Shown: positions 20,960 to 33,230, counted from the stretch's first letter. The stretch: 64,000 bases of DNA from Nephrocerus scutellatus (GCA_947095585.1 OX352764.1:71691536-71755535), one strand, 5' to 3'. The notes: a model not told the origin generated them from the sequence alone. Translations and numbers: made by a program.

Positions 20960-22820
20960 TGTTTTTTATTACCTCTTATTTTGACGCATAGTTCTATTCC
21001 AAAAAAACAAGAAGGATATTATATTTAAAAAAGATAATATAGTTTAAGAGAAAAAAAGTTTTCTTGTGTGCAAAATTTATTTTCTGTTGTCTTTTCCTAA
21101 GGCAAGTTCACGATTAACTCAAAAAATTAATGTGATGAAAAGAAGAGATATATGTGTTTTGAATGCATGCAGATAATAGAGGTGTGGAAAAATAAAAAAT
21201 TTCAAAGCTGATTACTTTACTCTTTATATCCCGTTTTGCAGATTGTAATATAGAGTTAGAGGGAAAGGTTTCGTATCTTTATATCTGAGTCTTTTTTTAT
21301 TTTCAATTTTCAGAATAAATAAAGAAAATAAATTTAGGTTACATTAGCATATTTATCATCATAAACTATAAGATAACAAAATCAATTAATAATAATTATT
21401 TTCGGCGCAACAGGCTTAGCTTCTTGCGACCATTATTTTTTAGGAAATATTTATTTACCTTGAAAATACATTTTATTTATTTACAAATTACAAAACAAAA
21501 CAAATTACAAAAACAAATTATAATCTACATAAGTTTAGTATTCACGTTATGAAATGTTGAAAAATAGAGGAATGTGACGGAGCGTCCAGAAAACCATATG
21601 GAACCAACATAGTACAACAAATATTAAGAGCTAACGGGTTTTCTAGTAGTCCGGCAGACCGTAAGCAATAGAGAGGGGAATGATGGATGTTGACTTGTGG
21701 TCCAGTAGACCGTACGCACTAGAGAGCGAGAAATAATGATAGTTGAGGAAGAAGAGAAGAAGTCTTGTTAATTATAACGATAAAATATAATTTTAATTTA
21801 TTTTTAAAGATTTATTCATTAAAAATCGGCTTCTACTCGACGTACGTACCGTTGGATGCTCCTTCTATAGAGCTCAGGGCTTTCACAAATTTGATACAGA
21901 TTTTCTTTTTTTAACAATTTTAATGTTTATGCTTAGAGGGAGAGAAAATTAAATGATTTGAAGAAAATGATAAAATGATTTCGGCTTTCATAAGAACAAA
22001 TTTAATAACCACCAACATTATTATTTACAGATCTCCAGCGATGTCAATAATTTTCTTTACCGGCCGGAAACTATGTTTTCGCATATATTTAATTGATTTT
22101 ATAATCAAATAATAAATTATGTTACAGTGAACGGAGTTAAAACAGAGTCAAAATTACTAGTCTCTTGTAGTCGAAATTTAGAAAATTGTTCTCGGCTTTG
22201 TTTTAAGCAAAAGGGTGCCACACAAGCCGGAACAACAATATCAATTTACGCTTTTAAACGGCGTTTCTTGTCTAGCAATTTTAAAAGGATGCCAACAGAT
22301 GGCCTCTCCTCCAAAAAAGATGCTTTATAGTTGTTTTTATGTTTGATGTTACTTGTCAAAGAAATCAAGTAAGTCATGCATTTTCCGTTAGTATACTGTA
22401 CAGGGAGATGGTATGTAACAAATTCTTTTGCAAACATGAACGCTTAGTTCAAACTGAGAGTGGACAAAATGATGTATGACATCTACCTACATCATAAGAC
22501 TTCCAACGACAGATTGCATTGCAGTCAGTTTTAACGAATTACGTTGTGATGCAAAGATGACGTGAAAAAATTAGTACTCTCATCACTGACAGCAGTATCC
22601 TAATAAAAATTACATCTAGCTTCTGCTGGTTAGTAGCTTTAACCATAATAAAAAAGAATGGAGGTAATTAATCAACAATAAAAGAATAAGACATTAGGTT
22701 ATGCAGCCAACTTTTGTAGCTATAGTTGATCCTATCTGTTTGCAACGCTAGTATCTACATCAGATTCAAATTGATTTTCTCTTTAGATTTATGTTTTCTT
22801 GCAGCTAAGTTTTGCCTGTC
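20960..22820. other. Mostly unassigned; small duplicated segment and SINE-tail fragment
   Basis: 'ttcggcgcaacaggcttagc' (about 21400-21430) matches the SINE 3' region in minus orientation. At 21636-21750 two adjacent, diverged units of about 57-60 bp share 'agtccggcagaccgta' / 'ccagtagaccgtacgc' and 'agagag'. The rest shows no recognisable gene. Confidence 0.4.
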
Positions 22821-22829
22821 TGCAAATTC

Positions 22830-23400
22830 TCTGATGGGATCTTGCATCAGAGAAACAGAAAAACTCAAAATACTCGTTATGTGCGTCAACAACAAGCTTC
22901 GTTGGAATGGCCACATATTCGCCAACGTTAAAAACGCTACTTAATGTTAAGGATTCCTAAATCGGTGCAAGATTCACTTCAATCCCTCAGACCTGGCTTC
23001 TATTTACAAGGCATATATTCGCCATAAACTTGGCAGGAGCTCCCAGGACCGCATTGCATCTACTAGACAGAAATCAGAACCGCGCATTTTTAGTGACGAA
23101 TATATTGCGAAAACAATCGAGTCGCTTCAACATCTTAGGAACGCTTCCTGCTTGTCACTGTCGCTTTTTCAACACGTGGTGTTTAAAATAAATATCCAGA
23201 TGCATCCCGCCTATCTTCCAACCTATTCGCAATATCCATGCCTTAATTTGAACTCACGGGGGCTACTTTTAGCCCTACATTCAATTCAGAGATTCCTTCC
23301 TTAGCCGCACAATAATTATGCGGAATGAATTTCTCGATTCTGTGTTTCCGCATTTGTATGATCTACAGTCATTTAAAACACATAGTCCATAGACATCCCA
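22830..23400 (+). pseudogene. Non-LTR retrotransposon, RT C-terminal remnant
   Basis: Plus strand. KLKILVMCVNNKLRWNGHI is the thumb block, followed one stop and frameshift later by CKIHFNPSDLASIYKAYI and RHKLG. Then SSQDRIASTRQKSEPRIFSD and SLQHLRNASCLSLSLFQH lie in the order seen at the C terminus of CR1/Jockey-like RTs, and a VSAFV-like end follows near 23355. Many stops. It may be a 3' end of the family at 18.7-19.8 kb, but orientation and distance do not make it the same copy. Confidence 0.75.
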
Positions 23401-23659
23401 TCAATTCCTCTACTTAATTTCCTAAATCCCACGCTTAGCTATATCATTTTCCTAGAACGTGAAGTGTACATATAAAAAAAATAAAACAGAGCACATCCGT
23501 GCAATCATGAAACATAACACACCCGAAATATTAATTTTTCCATTATAAGAATGTTAATATACCTGTAAGTTTATGGTTTATATTGACGCGTTTTTCGGGG
23601 TGTACTCTATAAATAGTAAGTTTATTAGTATCTTATTACATATTTACAAGTTGAAGTTC

Positions 23660-24065
23660 CCTCTCGGTATTATCAGATTCTGCAAAACTTCTTAGCAAAT
23701 AGTACATTCCAAGTACAAGTAGATGAAGCCAAATCAACGACCAAGAACATTAAAGAAGGAGTGGTGCAATGAGAGCGACTAGGGCCGGCGATTTTCAATA
23801 TTTTCACGTCAGATCAATACGACAATGATGAATGCGATAATAACAACAACCTTGCTAAACACAGATGTTTCTGTTACGTACAGCAGCAGCATTGTACCGG
23901 AATTAGCTGTGCAACGAGTATAAACTCAACTTCGGAGACTTCTGCTATCACAATGGACAGTTTGATACGTTGGAAGCGAGTTGTTCAAGTTCAACGAGCA
24001 TGTATCAATTACCCTTCAGAGAGCTTCCAACCCAAAAACAAAGCGGATTCAAGCAGATTATCCGC
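23660..24065 (+). pseudogene. Jockey-type RT fragment
   Basis: ILQNFLANSTFQVQVDEAKS followed by IKEGVVQ and LGPAIFNIFTSDQ matches the Jockey pattern in which a strand pair (FRVRV) precedes the turn GVPQGSVLGPxLFNIYTSD. The glycine-serine of the turn is lost to a stop and the YADD block is not intact downstream. The remainder to about 24065 is degraded. Identification rests on this single block. Confidence 0.6.
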
Positions 24066-24069
24066 CTTG

Positions 24070-24480
24070 TAATTTGCTATGGGTTTCCTATCTGCTTCTT
24101 TCACAAAAAAAAGAAGAAATTACGGCTATTCGAAGCGAAGTAGCTTCAACTTTATACTGATCTCGATAGAATACCCAACAATAGCTTCTTCTACTCAAAT
24201 ACTGTATCAAGCAAGCAATATTGCATCAAATGAAAATCATCTGTAAAAACTAAACATCCAACTAATAATATCAACAAAGGAACTCAACCCCTTTAAGCTA
24301 GAAAGAAGGCAATTTAACGAAGCCCACTGGTCGTAATTAATCAGGAATTCTACCATTTGTTAAGATCTCAAACATATTACGATACTGCCATAGGAACGTA
24401 CTGGCGAAGATGATAACCTTGGCAGTACAACTATATCTCTATACCAAAACAGTTAAAACAAAAAGTTTAATTTTAAACAT
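24070..24480. other. Unassigned spacer
   Basis: Degraded sequence between the Jockey-type fragment and the RTE-like 3' end. No supported feature. Confidence 0.35.
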
Positions 24481-24490
24481 TCAGTTTAGT

Positions 24491-26350
24491 TTATGTCCTA
24501 TATCCCCTTGTGGGTCCCAGGACCTCTACTACGCCTACGCGCCATCGCGTCCGGTTCCTGGCAATGAGCTTAAGCCCTCGCCAACTCTTTCTTAATTGCC
24601 GTGTCTCCTCCTCAACTGTTCTGCGCCATGTATTTCTCGGACGACCCGTTCTTCTACCATCCTGAGATAACGGGTTCCATTGCATTGCGTAGTTTGCTAT
24701 GGAACAGTCGCCTTTTCGGAGTGTATGACCAATCCACTGCCACTTCCGTCGTTGGATGGTTGTGCCTATTGGTTCCTGACCCGTTCTCTGGTAAAGATGT
24801 TCGTTAGAGATACGGTTAGGCCAGAAAACTCTTAAAATGTTCCGTATGCACCAATTTACGAATGTTTGTAATCTTTTTGTGATAGTAGCGGTCACCTTCC
24901 AAGTGCTGCACCCATACAACAGCACAGATTCAACATTTGAGCGGAACGGTCGCAGCTTGGTGTTTAAGCTGATCGCATTGCTTCGCCATATCATGGACAT
25001 CATTCCAAACACCGATTTTGCTTTGCCGATTCGGTTGTCAATGTCCTGTTCGGTTCCACCTTCGGTCGAGACAATACTCCCAAGATATTGGAAACTCTCT
25101 ACTCTCTCTACCGGTTGTCCAGCAATGTTAACTTGAGTTACTGAGTTAGTGCCGAGGTTGATGATTTTTGTTTTGGCAGTATTTATCTTCAAACCCGCAA
25201 CATTTGCCTCCCTCTCCACATTTGTTGTCATTTGGTGCAGCTCCATAATTCTGTGTGAGAGTAAACAAACGTCGTCAGCGTAATTCAGATATTTGAGTTG
25301 AGATGAAAGAATCCAATGAATTCCTCCGTTTCCAGTAGATAAAGCTGCGCGAAGTACATCGCTAATCACCAACAAAAAAAGTATCGGCGATAGAATGGAA
25401 CCTTGCCGTACCCCACTTAGGATCTCGAATTCCTCTGACAGCTTTCCTCTCCAGTTTTCGCACTCCATAAGACTACCTTTTTAGGGAGCTTGACAATCAT
25501 TCCCTTCTTCCACTCGTCGGGGTAACTTTCTACCTCCCAAGCTCTCTCTACAAGAGGATATAAAAGCTCTGCTGATGTCATTGGAGCTCTGCATGTATAC
25601 CATCTAGTCCTACCGACTTGTTGTTCTTTAGTGCGTTAATAGCGCTAGCAATCTCGTCTTTACTGGGAGTTGAGGTACGAATTCGGGAAATTGTTACTCC
25701 CGGCAGCTCCGTTTGATTTGGGTGCATATCGTTAGCAAATACACGGTTAAGGACCGTAGAGAAATACTCCTTCCATCGCTTGAGCTGATCCTCATCTGAA
25801 ACGAGTGCGGCACCATCTAGGCCTTTCACCGGATGTTGGTTAGAGCGGTGACCACCTGTCAGCTCTTTGGTGATTCTGTAAATGGTTCTGCTATCGCATC
25901 TGCTCGCTGCTTCCTCTACTTTTGGGGCCAGGTTGTTAATATAGTTACGCTTGTCACGTCTTACACTACGCTGCACTTCTCTCATTTTTCTTCGACACAT
26001 GGACTCTAGCTTGATCCTCGCTGCTGCTGGGATATCTACAATACGAGCTTTAAGTAGCTTACGTTCTTCAATCTGACTCCAGGTATCTTCGGTAAGCCAC
26101 GTGCTGTGCCTTCTACCAACAATACTTTCCGCTCCAGATGTGAAAACATTTTTCACAGCCTTCCAATGTTCCTGGATGGTTGTCGGCAGTGAGCTGCTGA
26201 TTACTTCTACTCCTTGCGATAAATGATCCCTTAATTGTTGGCGTACTGAGGGGATCTTAAGCCGGTCGATGTTATACCTAGGCATTCGGATGATATTGCG
26301 GATTCTTTGAACTGATGCAGTATGTAACTGGACAGTAGCTACCACTACTA
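24491..26350 (-). pseudogene. RTE-like non-LTR retrotransposon copy 1, RT core deleted
   Basis: Minus strand, two long frames. Upstream frame 26345-25578 encodes the region between endonuclease and RT (LSQGVEVISSSLPTTIQEHW, RRKMREVQRSVRRDKRNYIN, INALKNNKSVGLDGIHAEL). Downstream frame 25468-24491 (325 residues) starts MECENWRGKLSEEFEILSGV and carries RQGSILSPILF, LNYADDVCLLSH, the thumb (YLGSIVSTEGGTEQDI, VLLYGCSTWKV) and the C-terminal GRRTGRPRNTWRRTVEEE. Between ENWRG and KLSEEFE the block with the first catalytic Asp is absent, although copy 2 at 35.2 kb retains it. No endonuclease is seen beyond 26350. The clade assignment is tentative. Confidence 0.88.
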
Positions 26351-26559
26351 GACCGTTCGCACTTGCAGTTTTAGCCTACACATACAAGGATTTATACACA
26401 TAGTTGTCCGGGGACCACCACGAGGAGGTAGAGCAAGCACTACATCACGAACTTTATTGTTGCGCTACTGGCCCAAACCAAGTTTTGAGCAGTCAGTAGT
26501 TTCGGGATCAATCGCAATGCAGATCCACATGGCTTATCATAAAATATATCTGTATGCAA

Positions 26560-26985
26560 GGTGCAGTCGATACCACATTTCCACCCATCACACGAGCCAC
26601 ATGCGAAACGCGACAAATGTCACACGCGAAATATAAAAAAAAACAGGGTAGGCTGTGTCGGAGACACGGCCGTAGGTTTTGAGCGTGACAACATCTGCCC
26701 GGGACGGAAAAAAAACAAAGATCCTAATGACCATATCCCAGAATTTCCATAGGAACAAGTCTTAAAGTCGCATCTTAGTCCAACATACCGAATTTCAAAC
26801 AAATCGGTTGAGAAATGTCTTAGTTCCCAAAATACACTTAACAGTGTCTCACAACAGTCTCACAACAGTGTCTCACTTAACAGTGTCGCACAACAGTGTC
26901 TCACAACAGTATCTCACTTAACATTTTACTTTTTGAACATGTACCCCTTTAAACCTTGTAGTGAGACGTTGTCACGCAAAACGAT
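26560..26985. repeat. Rpt-C fragment followed by an Rpt-B copy
   Basis: 26560-26640 has Rpt-C words ('cacacgagccacatgcgaaa'). Rpt-B begins at about 26643 with 'gggtaggctgtgtcggagac' and 'gcgtgacaacatctgcccgg'. One unit follows ('gaatttccataggaacaagt', 'cgcatcttagtccaacatac'), then a short array of CACAACAGTGTCT-like words (26836-26930) and the end block 'aacattttactttttgaaca'. The same head and tail bound the four-unit copy at 41583-42255. Confidence 0.65.
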
Positions 26986-27099
26986 ATTTGGGACTTAAGC
27001 ACGCACAAAATTTCAGCTCTCCAGTTCGTTCGCAATGTGGTAAAAAATGGCCTCTAGCACACTAAAATTTAAGCAAACTATATGTTTATTTGTCATTCA

Positions 27100-27448
27100 T
27101 TCACACCATTGATTATATAAATTCTATTTTTTTAAGGATGCCCACTGATGTGTAGTAGGAACAGTATGTATATTTTCACCAAACACAAACCCCTTCTTAG
27201 AAGATTTAATATTTCGATTCATTTATAATCTAAACGCAAGTACTTACTTGTTCTTGTCAATGATTATATAAATCTGAAGCTAGGTTTGTTATTTAAGCCG
27301 ATAATAGTGTCGATTCAATTGTTTTTTGGATGGATGTGGTGCTCGATGGGAGAGAGTGGTCAATGTGTTGGTGGTCAGTGGACGGGTGGTCAGTTGGCTG
27401 AGGGTCAGTGGGATAGAGCAGCCGGGAAACGCCGGGCATTTTCGCTAG
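27100..27448 (+). mobile_element. Helitron-like 3' end (CTAG terminus)
   Basis: The sequence ends 'gcagccgggaaacgccgggc' then TTTTCGCTAG at 27448, followed by T. A GC-rich hairpin-capable block just before a terminal CTAG/T is the Helitron 3' signature. The preceding 350 bp ('gtcgattcaattg', 'ggtggtcagtggacgggtgg', 'aatctaaacgcaagtactta') is homologous to the minus-strand copy ending at 33811 and, in part, to that at 48242. There is no Rep/helicase coding, so it is non-autonomous. Confidence 0.6.
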
Positions 27449-28031
27449 TTGTATATAAAATCCTTAATGTGACTACACCGCAGTAAAAAAATAAATTTTT
27501 TATAATGATAGCGGTAGATGCTGGTAGAGGAAGCAAACGCTTTCTATCGTTTTTGCTTTTTATTGTGCTGGGGGCAGAGTTGAAACATTCCTGCTTGCTT
27601 AAACTAACTACTGCATCCAAAATGTTCCCCAAGATCTTGTCTTAACACATATCATATTTTTGACGTTACCATAACGATATTATTTTTTTCCCCAATATTT
27701 ATGTTGGGGATCGAGAAATCCAGGGAAGGCTGGGCTCCTCGGAATCCTCCTCCTTGGATCAGGCAACGAAAACGCGCAACACATAGCCTCTCTCGCTGCA
27801 AGACCGTTGAAGGGTACAATCTACCCACCTACACGAGGTGATCCTGTCTTGCAAAATTCAACGGATCTAGAGGAGAGAACCTCGATAAATAATCCTCAAT
27901 CCAAGGTGAGACACGTGCGCTGAGGGATGAATGGCCATGAGAATTTTGGTCGCTAGCACGGAACTCCGGATACCTGGCGCCCTCCGGTTTCAAGTCATCA
28001 AGACAGCCTTACCACGGCAAGAGGCTCTGCA

Positions 28032-29461
28032 GTGGCGGACCTTTCCCTTCCTCATACCACAAAATCTATGGATAGTTTTGAAAATATAACCCCTGAGGGC
28101 GGTGCTCCTCCAAACGCACCAATCTCGGAAGCCAAGGACCGTCAAAGTCCTACTTCCGAGATTAATTTCTTACAAACAGACGACAGCACAGACTCGTCTA
28201 TAACCCTAACCGAGGACTACGTCCCAGCACAAGGCTCCATCGTGCCAAAATGCTCGGACAATGCGTCCACTTCTACCACCTCTGACATAAGGGATGGGCT
28301 AACAAGCTTAGACCTCGAAGACAGAAGGAAGAAAAAACCACATCTAGTGGAGCCGCAAGGAAACGTCTGAACTTCCTTAAACAGACAGGACTTTCCCATG
28401 ACGAGGCACTAGCCCAGTGCCAAACAAAAATAAAAGATAGGAAGGTCACATCCACCATTAAGCGGAGCCGATCAAACGACTCTAGCCCAAAGAACCCGCC
28501 AAAAAGAGACAGACAAACTCACCCCCTCAAACCAGTCGAAAACCCCATAAGGTCGGGTAACACTGGTTCAGGCGAGGCGGAGGTAGCGGGCGGATCGAAC
28601 GCAACGTTACGCTACAGTGACGTCACGAAGGCCATCAGGTTGGCAATCTCCGACCAAGGCTTTCCTGATGTTAAACTGAACGCGGCGCAAATGTCAACGA
28701 TCCAAGACAACATCATGGACGCAGTAGCGGAGCTTCCCACCGATGGCATTAGCCCTAACTTCCTGGGCTGCAAGGCCAAAAGTGGTTGGTTATCCGTGAA
28801 CTGTGCAGATGACGAAACGGCAGCATGGCTTACCAATACGGTACCAACCCTGAAACCATGGCCAGATGCCAGTTTGAAAATAATCCGAGAGGACGAAATC
28901 CCTCGCAACCAGATTTTCTACGTCTATCTTCCGCACTGCAGGAATGAGACGAACGAGAAAATCAGCAGGCGCCTGATAGTTCAAAATAAGGAGCTACGCA
29001 ACGCAGAATGGAAAATCCTGTCAAGAAAAGACAGAGAAAATGACTACCTGCAGTTGACCATTTCGGCGTCACAAAAAATAACGGAGAACCTAAAGGGCTC
29101 CAATTATAAAGTAAACTGGCTTTTCGGGTTCGTTTACTTCAGACCAAAGAAGGCTAAAGAAACGGACAAGGAAACTAAAGCCAAAACCACAGAAGCGCCA
29201 TCAAAACCAGGGCAACAAAGTCTGACAAAGAGACCAACACATCCCACCACGGCCAACACTAAAGCCAAACCCATTGACCGAACACGGAAACCTGGTCACT
29301 TGGGACACAAGGTCGATATAAAGGCCTCAAAGAAGCACGGCTTATCGGCGGACAGGTTAAAAAAGCCTCCCACATCTGTAACAAGTCAGGGTATACAGGC
29401 TGATCCAAATAGCCCAACAACAAAACAAAGCGATGAGATGTGTGCAAATAAACTTGCATAG
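28032..29461 (+). pseudogene. LOA-type ORF1 protein, one frameshift
   Basis: The ATG at 28032 opens MADLSLPHTTKSMDSFENIT. The acidic/Ser-rich N-terminal part runs to about 28330, where an A-rich frameshift (gaagaaaaaacc) moves coding into the frame ending at 29461. The rejoined frame continues TSSGAARKRLNFLKQTGLS, a basic KRSRSNDSSPKNPPKRDR stretch, then the conserved domain LRYSDVTKAIRLAISDQGFP, WLSVNCADDETAAWLTNTVP, IFYVYLPHCRNE and VNWLFGFVYFRP. This resembles the DUF4780-type domain of insect retroelement ORF1 proteins (family knowledge). A Lys/Thr/Pro-rich basic tail follows. The role is binding element RNA in the RNP. The last 29 bp overlap ORF2. Confidence 0.8.
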
Positions 29462-32066
29462 GTCAAAGGCAGCTACTGCCAATCTCTGCCACCTCTTCGT
29501 AATCAAAAACTGGGACATTGCTCTTATCCAAGAGCCCTGGACCAAAAACGAAAAAATTCTGGGATTCCCAAGTAAACTAGGTAAGTTGATTTATGACAAA
29601 GAAAATGGGAGACCAAGGTCAGCAATTCTGTGCCGTCACTCCCTCAACATTTACTCCATAAACCAATTTATTTTCAGAGATTTAGTCGCGATCTCCGTAG
29701 AGACGCTCTCGCCACAAGGAAGCAAGAGCACCACAAACTTGCAGCTGCCTACTTCCCAGGCGAGGACGAAGATCCCCCTCCAGAGACAACACAGAGCTTC
29801 ATCAACTCCTGTACAGCTCAAGGCCAAAAATATATAATCGGATGCGATGCAAACGCACACCACGTAGTCTGGGGAAGCACCAACACTAACATCAGAGGTG
29901 AGCAACTCTTTAACTATTGTTCATCTAAAAATATTATGATAAACAACGTGGGGAACGATGCAACCTTCATAAACGCCATACGGAGCAAAGTACTGGATCT
30001 TACCCTATCCGATACAAGGACGGTCAGCACGATCCATAAATGGCACGTAATGAAAGAGGCATCATTTTCCGACCACATGTATATTAGATTCAATATTGAA
30101 ACTCCTAACAGGGCTCAATCCCTTATAAGAACCCCTAAACATACTAATTGGCAAGTCTACTCAGACCAACTCAAATGTAACTTAACTGGTATATGTACCC
30201 CAATTAACTCAATTGCTGAACTTGACAACTCAGCAAACGACCTTACCGAGGCATCGACTCCTCTACCATAGGATGGGTCATGAGCATGCTAAGAAGCAGG
30301 AAGATTCAAGCCTCATTCGGCGAGGAAAGCATCACAATAGCGGCAACCAGAGGCTGCCCACAAGGTGGTGTCCTATCGCCCCTTCTGTGGCTATTAGTGA
30401 TGGATCAGCTGCTCGCTAGGCTAGAAAACAACGGCCTAACTAATATTAGCTATGCAGATGACCTAGTCCTAGTAGTTCGCGGCAAATTCGAGAGCACGAT
30501 AACAGATCGCATGCAGGTTGCTCTCAAACAAGTCAAAGACTGGTGTAAAGAGGTTGGACTAAGCGTCAATCCTGACAAGATAGTTTGCACCCTATTCACC
30601 AAAAGACAAAAAGTAACGCTACCAGCAATACAATTCCAAGGCAAAACCATTCAATTAATGCCAGAAGCTAAATATTTAGGGTTACTGTTTGACAAAAAAC
30701 TAACATGGAACCCCACATATCATATATCACAAACAAAGCTAATAAAGCTTACTTTGCCTGTCAGCGTATGTTTGGCAAAACGTGGGGAATAAACCCGCAA
30801 ATTACCCTCTGGCTATACCAAAGCATAATCAGACCCAGGATCACATACGCGGCCCTGGTTTGGTGGCCAAAAACAGAGCAATCAACGACACGCTCAAAAC
30901 TGAACAAAATTCAAAGACTAATATGTCTAAGTGCAACGGGTGCAGTTAAGAGCTGCCCAACGGCTGCTCTGGAAAAACTCCTAGGACTTCCTCCCCTGCA
31001 CATACACATCAAAAGCGAGGCTGTATCAAGAGCCACAAAACTAGAAATACTTAAACAAATAAAGACAAACAAACTAGGACACACCAGCATCATAACCAAA
31101 ATAGACTTGGAATATGTAACTGTCCAACCATCAGACCTAATGATAAAAACTACTAATTTCAACAGGAATTTTTCAATTAAAATACCCGATCGGAATCAAG
31201 TTGAAAATATCATAAGTACCATTCCAAACCATGCATCCATCTGGTACACAGACGGATCAAAAACAAACACAGGAACCGGAGCAGGAGTATTCGGACCCAG
31301 AATAACCCTACGAATACCCCTAGGAAGATCTCCAACAGTATTCCAGGCAGAAACTATAGCAATAGAAGCCTGCGTACTGGAATGTACTAAAAGAAAGTAC
31401 AGAAGAACCGAGATCTATGTGATCTCAGACAGTCAAGCAGCATTGCTAGCATTAAAAGGTCCAGTCTTTTACTCTAAAACAACGTGGAGCTGTTTCCGCC
31501 ACTTAGAAGAACTGGCCAAAAACAACAAAATCACACTTATGTGGTCTCCCGGACACTCAGGCATATCAGGCAACGAGGCAGCAGACCTATGCGCAAGAGA
31601 AGGCGCAGAAGGAATTTTCACTGGCCCAGAACCCAGCATTGCCTATTCCAAATGCCATATCAACAGAAAAATTAAAGAGTGGGAAAACGCTACTATCGAA
31701 GCAGAATGGAATTCTTCGCCTGAGATGAGACAAGCCAAGAAGCTTCTAAGCTACAACATTAGTCATATGGACAGGGCCATCAAACTGGACCGCCATACAC
31801 TAAGAACACTAATCTGGTATATGACAGGACATGGCCCATTCCGAGACCACCTTTTGAAAATAGGCAAATCCCAATCGGACCGCTGCCGATTCTGTAACGA
31901 GGCAAAGGAAACGTCAGAGCATATACTCTTCGTATGCGTAGCCCTCACCCAGAAAAGAATGAAACATCTCAAGGCCTATACGGTTCCATGGCCGAATGCC
32001 AGACCAATCGCATTGTCAGACGTGGTGGCATTCACGAAGGAACTGAACAACCACATAATGTGGTAA
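29433..32066 (+). pseudogene. LOA-type ORF2: AP endonuclease remnant, partial RT, complete RNase H
   Basis: The ATG at 29433 lies inside the end of ORF1 (MRCVQINLHRSKAATANLC). Endonuclease marks are the Asn in QINLHRS, IALIQEPW, then, after a frameshift near 29735, YIIGCDANAHHVVWGS and ASFSDHMYI. A deletion near 30255 joins this to RT (WVMSMLRSRKI, GCPQGGVLSPLLW, YADD at 30451-30462, GLSVNPDKIVCTLFTKRQ). Another frameshift near 30715 leads into the 453-codon frame 30705-32066. Its RNase H shows YTDGSK (Asp183), FQAETIA (Glu216), ISDSQAAL (Asp242) and GNEAADL (Asp294), so the D-E-D-D set is intact. A C-terminal CRFCNEAKETSEHILFVC zinc motif follows (Cys394). The first catalytic RT Asp is lost. 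Confidence 0.88.
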
Positions 32067-32130
32067 AACGTCAGGGACGCACAATAGACCTAAAGGTCGC
32101 AGTGCTCAGGGCTGTTCGGCCCCACCTAAT

Positions 32131-32153
32131 ATAATAATAATAATAATAATAAT
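32131..32153 (+). repeat. (TAA)n tail of the LOA element
   Basis: Seven to eight tandem TAA units directly after the LOA 3' UTR, the expected simple-repeat 3' terminus for this lineage. Confidence 0.85.
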
Positions 32154-32159
32154 ATGTTG

Positions 32160-33080
32160 CAGTATGGTTGTGGTGATTATATCCTATAATTCGCATCTTT
32201 ATTGAATTGCCTAGTCAGAGCCTAAGACCAGGCTGTTTTTTTTTTTTTGAAGAAAGAAATTTTTAAGAAACCTTTGAAACCTTGGAACGAAGTTAGCGTC
32301 TACAAAGACAGTGTACAGAATGGGGACTACCATTCCTATGCAAAGTTTAAGAGCATTTATTTTCTCGATAACGTTCGTTGATTTTGCTTATACTGTTCGC
32401 AACAACAACAAAAGTAGCAACCAAAACTTTTCCTTTTCGAAACTTATAAAGAAATATAACGTTAGAAACGGTGTCTCTTAACTGTATAGTCATAAAATGA
32501 TCATGGGTTCCTGACTTCGCAGTTTTTTGTGTACCAGGTAGCTCATTTGTTTCTTTTGTTATTTTGTCTTCACATGCTTCTATCGGAGGAAGTCTACCAA
32601 AATGCTTAAGAACTGCATAAGTCAAATATTTTTGGTTACGTTCATCTGATGTTTGTATCTTATTTTTAAGCGCGTACAAAAAATCAGTAATAATATAATA
32701 TAACTATCACATAATTATAAAAAAAAACAAATAAAATGTCATTCTTGCGAAAAAATTTAAATAAAAGCTTAAAAATAATATGAACTGCTAAAATGAGTAT
32801 TCTGCAGAAAGGCTTAACAGCTTTTCATTAATAATTGTCATTTATTACATACCCAGTTATGGCAGTCAGTCAGTCAGTAATAGAAAAAGTACATAAAATA
32901 TGTTTTAATAACCTCTCGCATATCATGTCGATTAGGCTGCGCTAGCAATACTGACGGTGGACTTAGTTAAGACTACAATGAGAAGTTAGGTGGAACCGGA
33001 AAAAGCCCAATGATAATGATGAAACGGTTCCACCATTTCCACCGTCTGATAAACGTCAGATTGTAGCAACTGTCACGAAA
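32160..33080. other. Unassigned region with an unrecognised 110-codon minus frame
   Basis: A minus-strand frame at 32679-32347 starts MYALKNKIQTSDERNQKYL and ends INERYRENKCS. It has no recognisable motif or splice context, and chance or an eroded gene are both possible. A GTCAG tandem (ggcagtcagtcagtcagtaa) lies near 32861-32880. Confidence 0.3.
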
Positions 33081-33084
33081 AGCG

Positions 33085-33230
33085 TTTATATTCGCCGTTT
33101 GGATACGAGTTTTAATTTTAGGTCCCTTTTATTTGTGTGCAAAAATATAACAAACAACACGATTGGTTGCGAGAAGCTAGGCCTTGGACAACAACAGCCT
33201 GTCGTGCTATTATGGAGGACATAACTATCT
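33085..33230 (+). repeat. SINE-related 3' region
   Basis: 'ttttaggtcccttttatttg', 'tgcgagaagctaggccttgg' and 'gcctgtcgtgctattatgg' match, in order, the minus-oriented copy at 48620-48790. The second half also matches the 3' part of the tRNA-derived SINE at 40704. No A/B-box promoter is seen here. Confidence 0.55.

Larger units (their letters stand above)
27700..32153 (+). mobile_element. LOA-clade non-LTR retrotransposon, internally deleted
   Basis: Layout is 5' region (from about 27700, exact start unknown), ORF1 28032-29461, ORF2 29433-32066 with endonuclease, RT and RNase H, a short 3' UTR and a (TAA)n tail at 32131-32153. RNase H after RT, and ORF1 with a central conserved domain, fit the LOA/I lineage of fly elements. 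Lesions are one frameshift in ORF1, one in the endonuclease, a deletion near 30255 that removes the endonuclease-RT junction and first half of RT, and one frameshift near 30715. No target duplication could be fixed. It is the best-preserved retroelement in the window. Confidence 0.88.

Noticed and set aside
28217..28984. Several minus-strand frames over LOA ORF1
   Set aside because: They are antisense shadows of the ORF1 coding sequence.
32347..32679. 110-codon minus-strand frame
   Set aside because: No recognisable motif, splice signals or neighbours. It is plausible only as chance or an eroded exon, so it is noted but not called.
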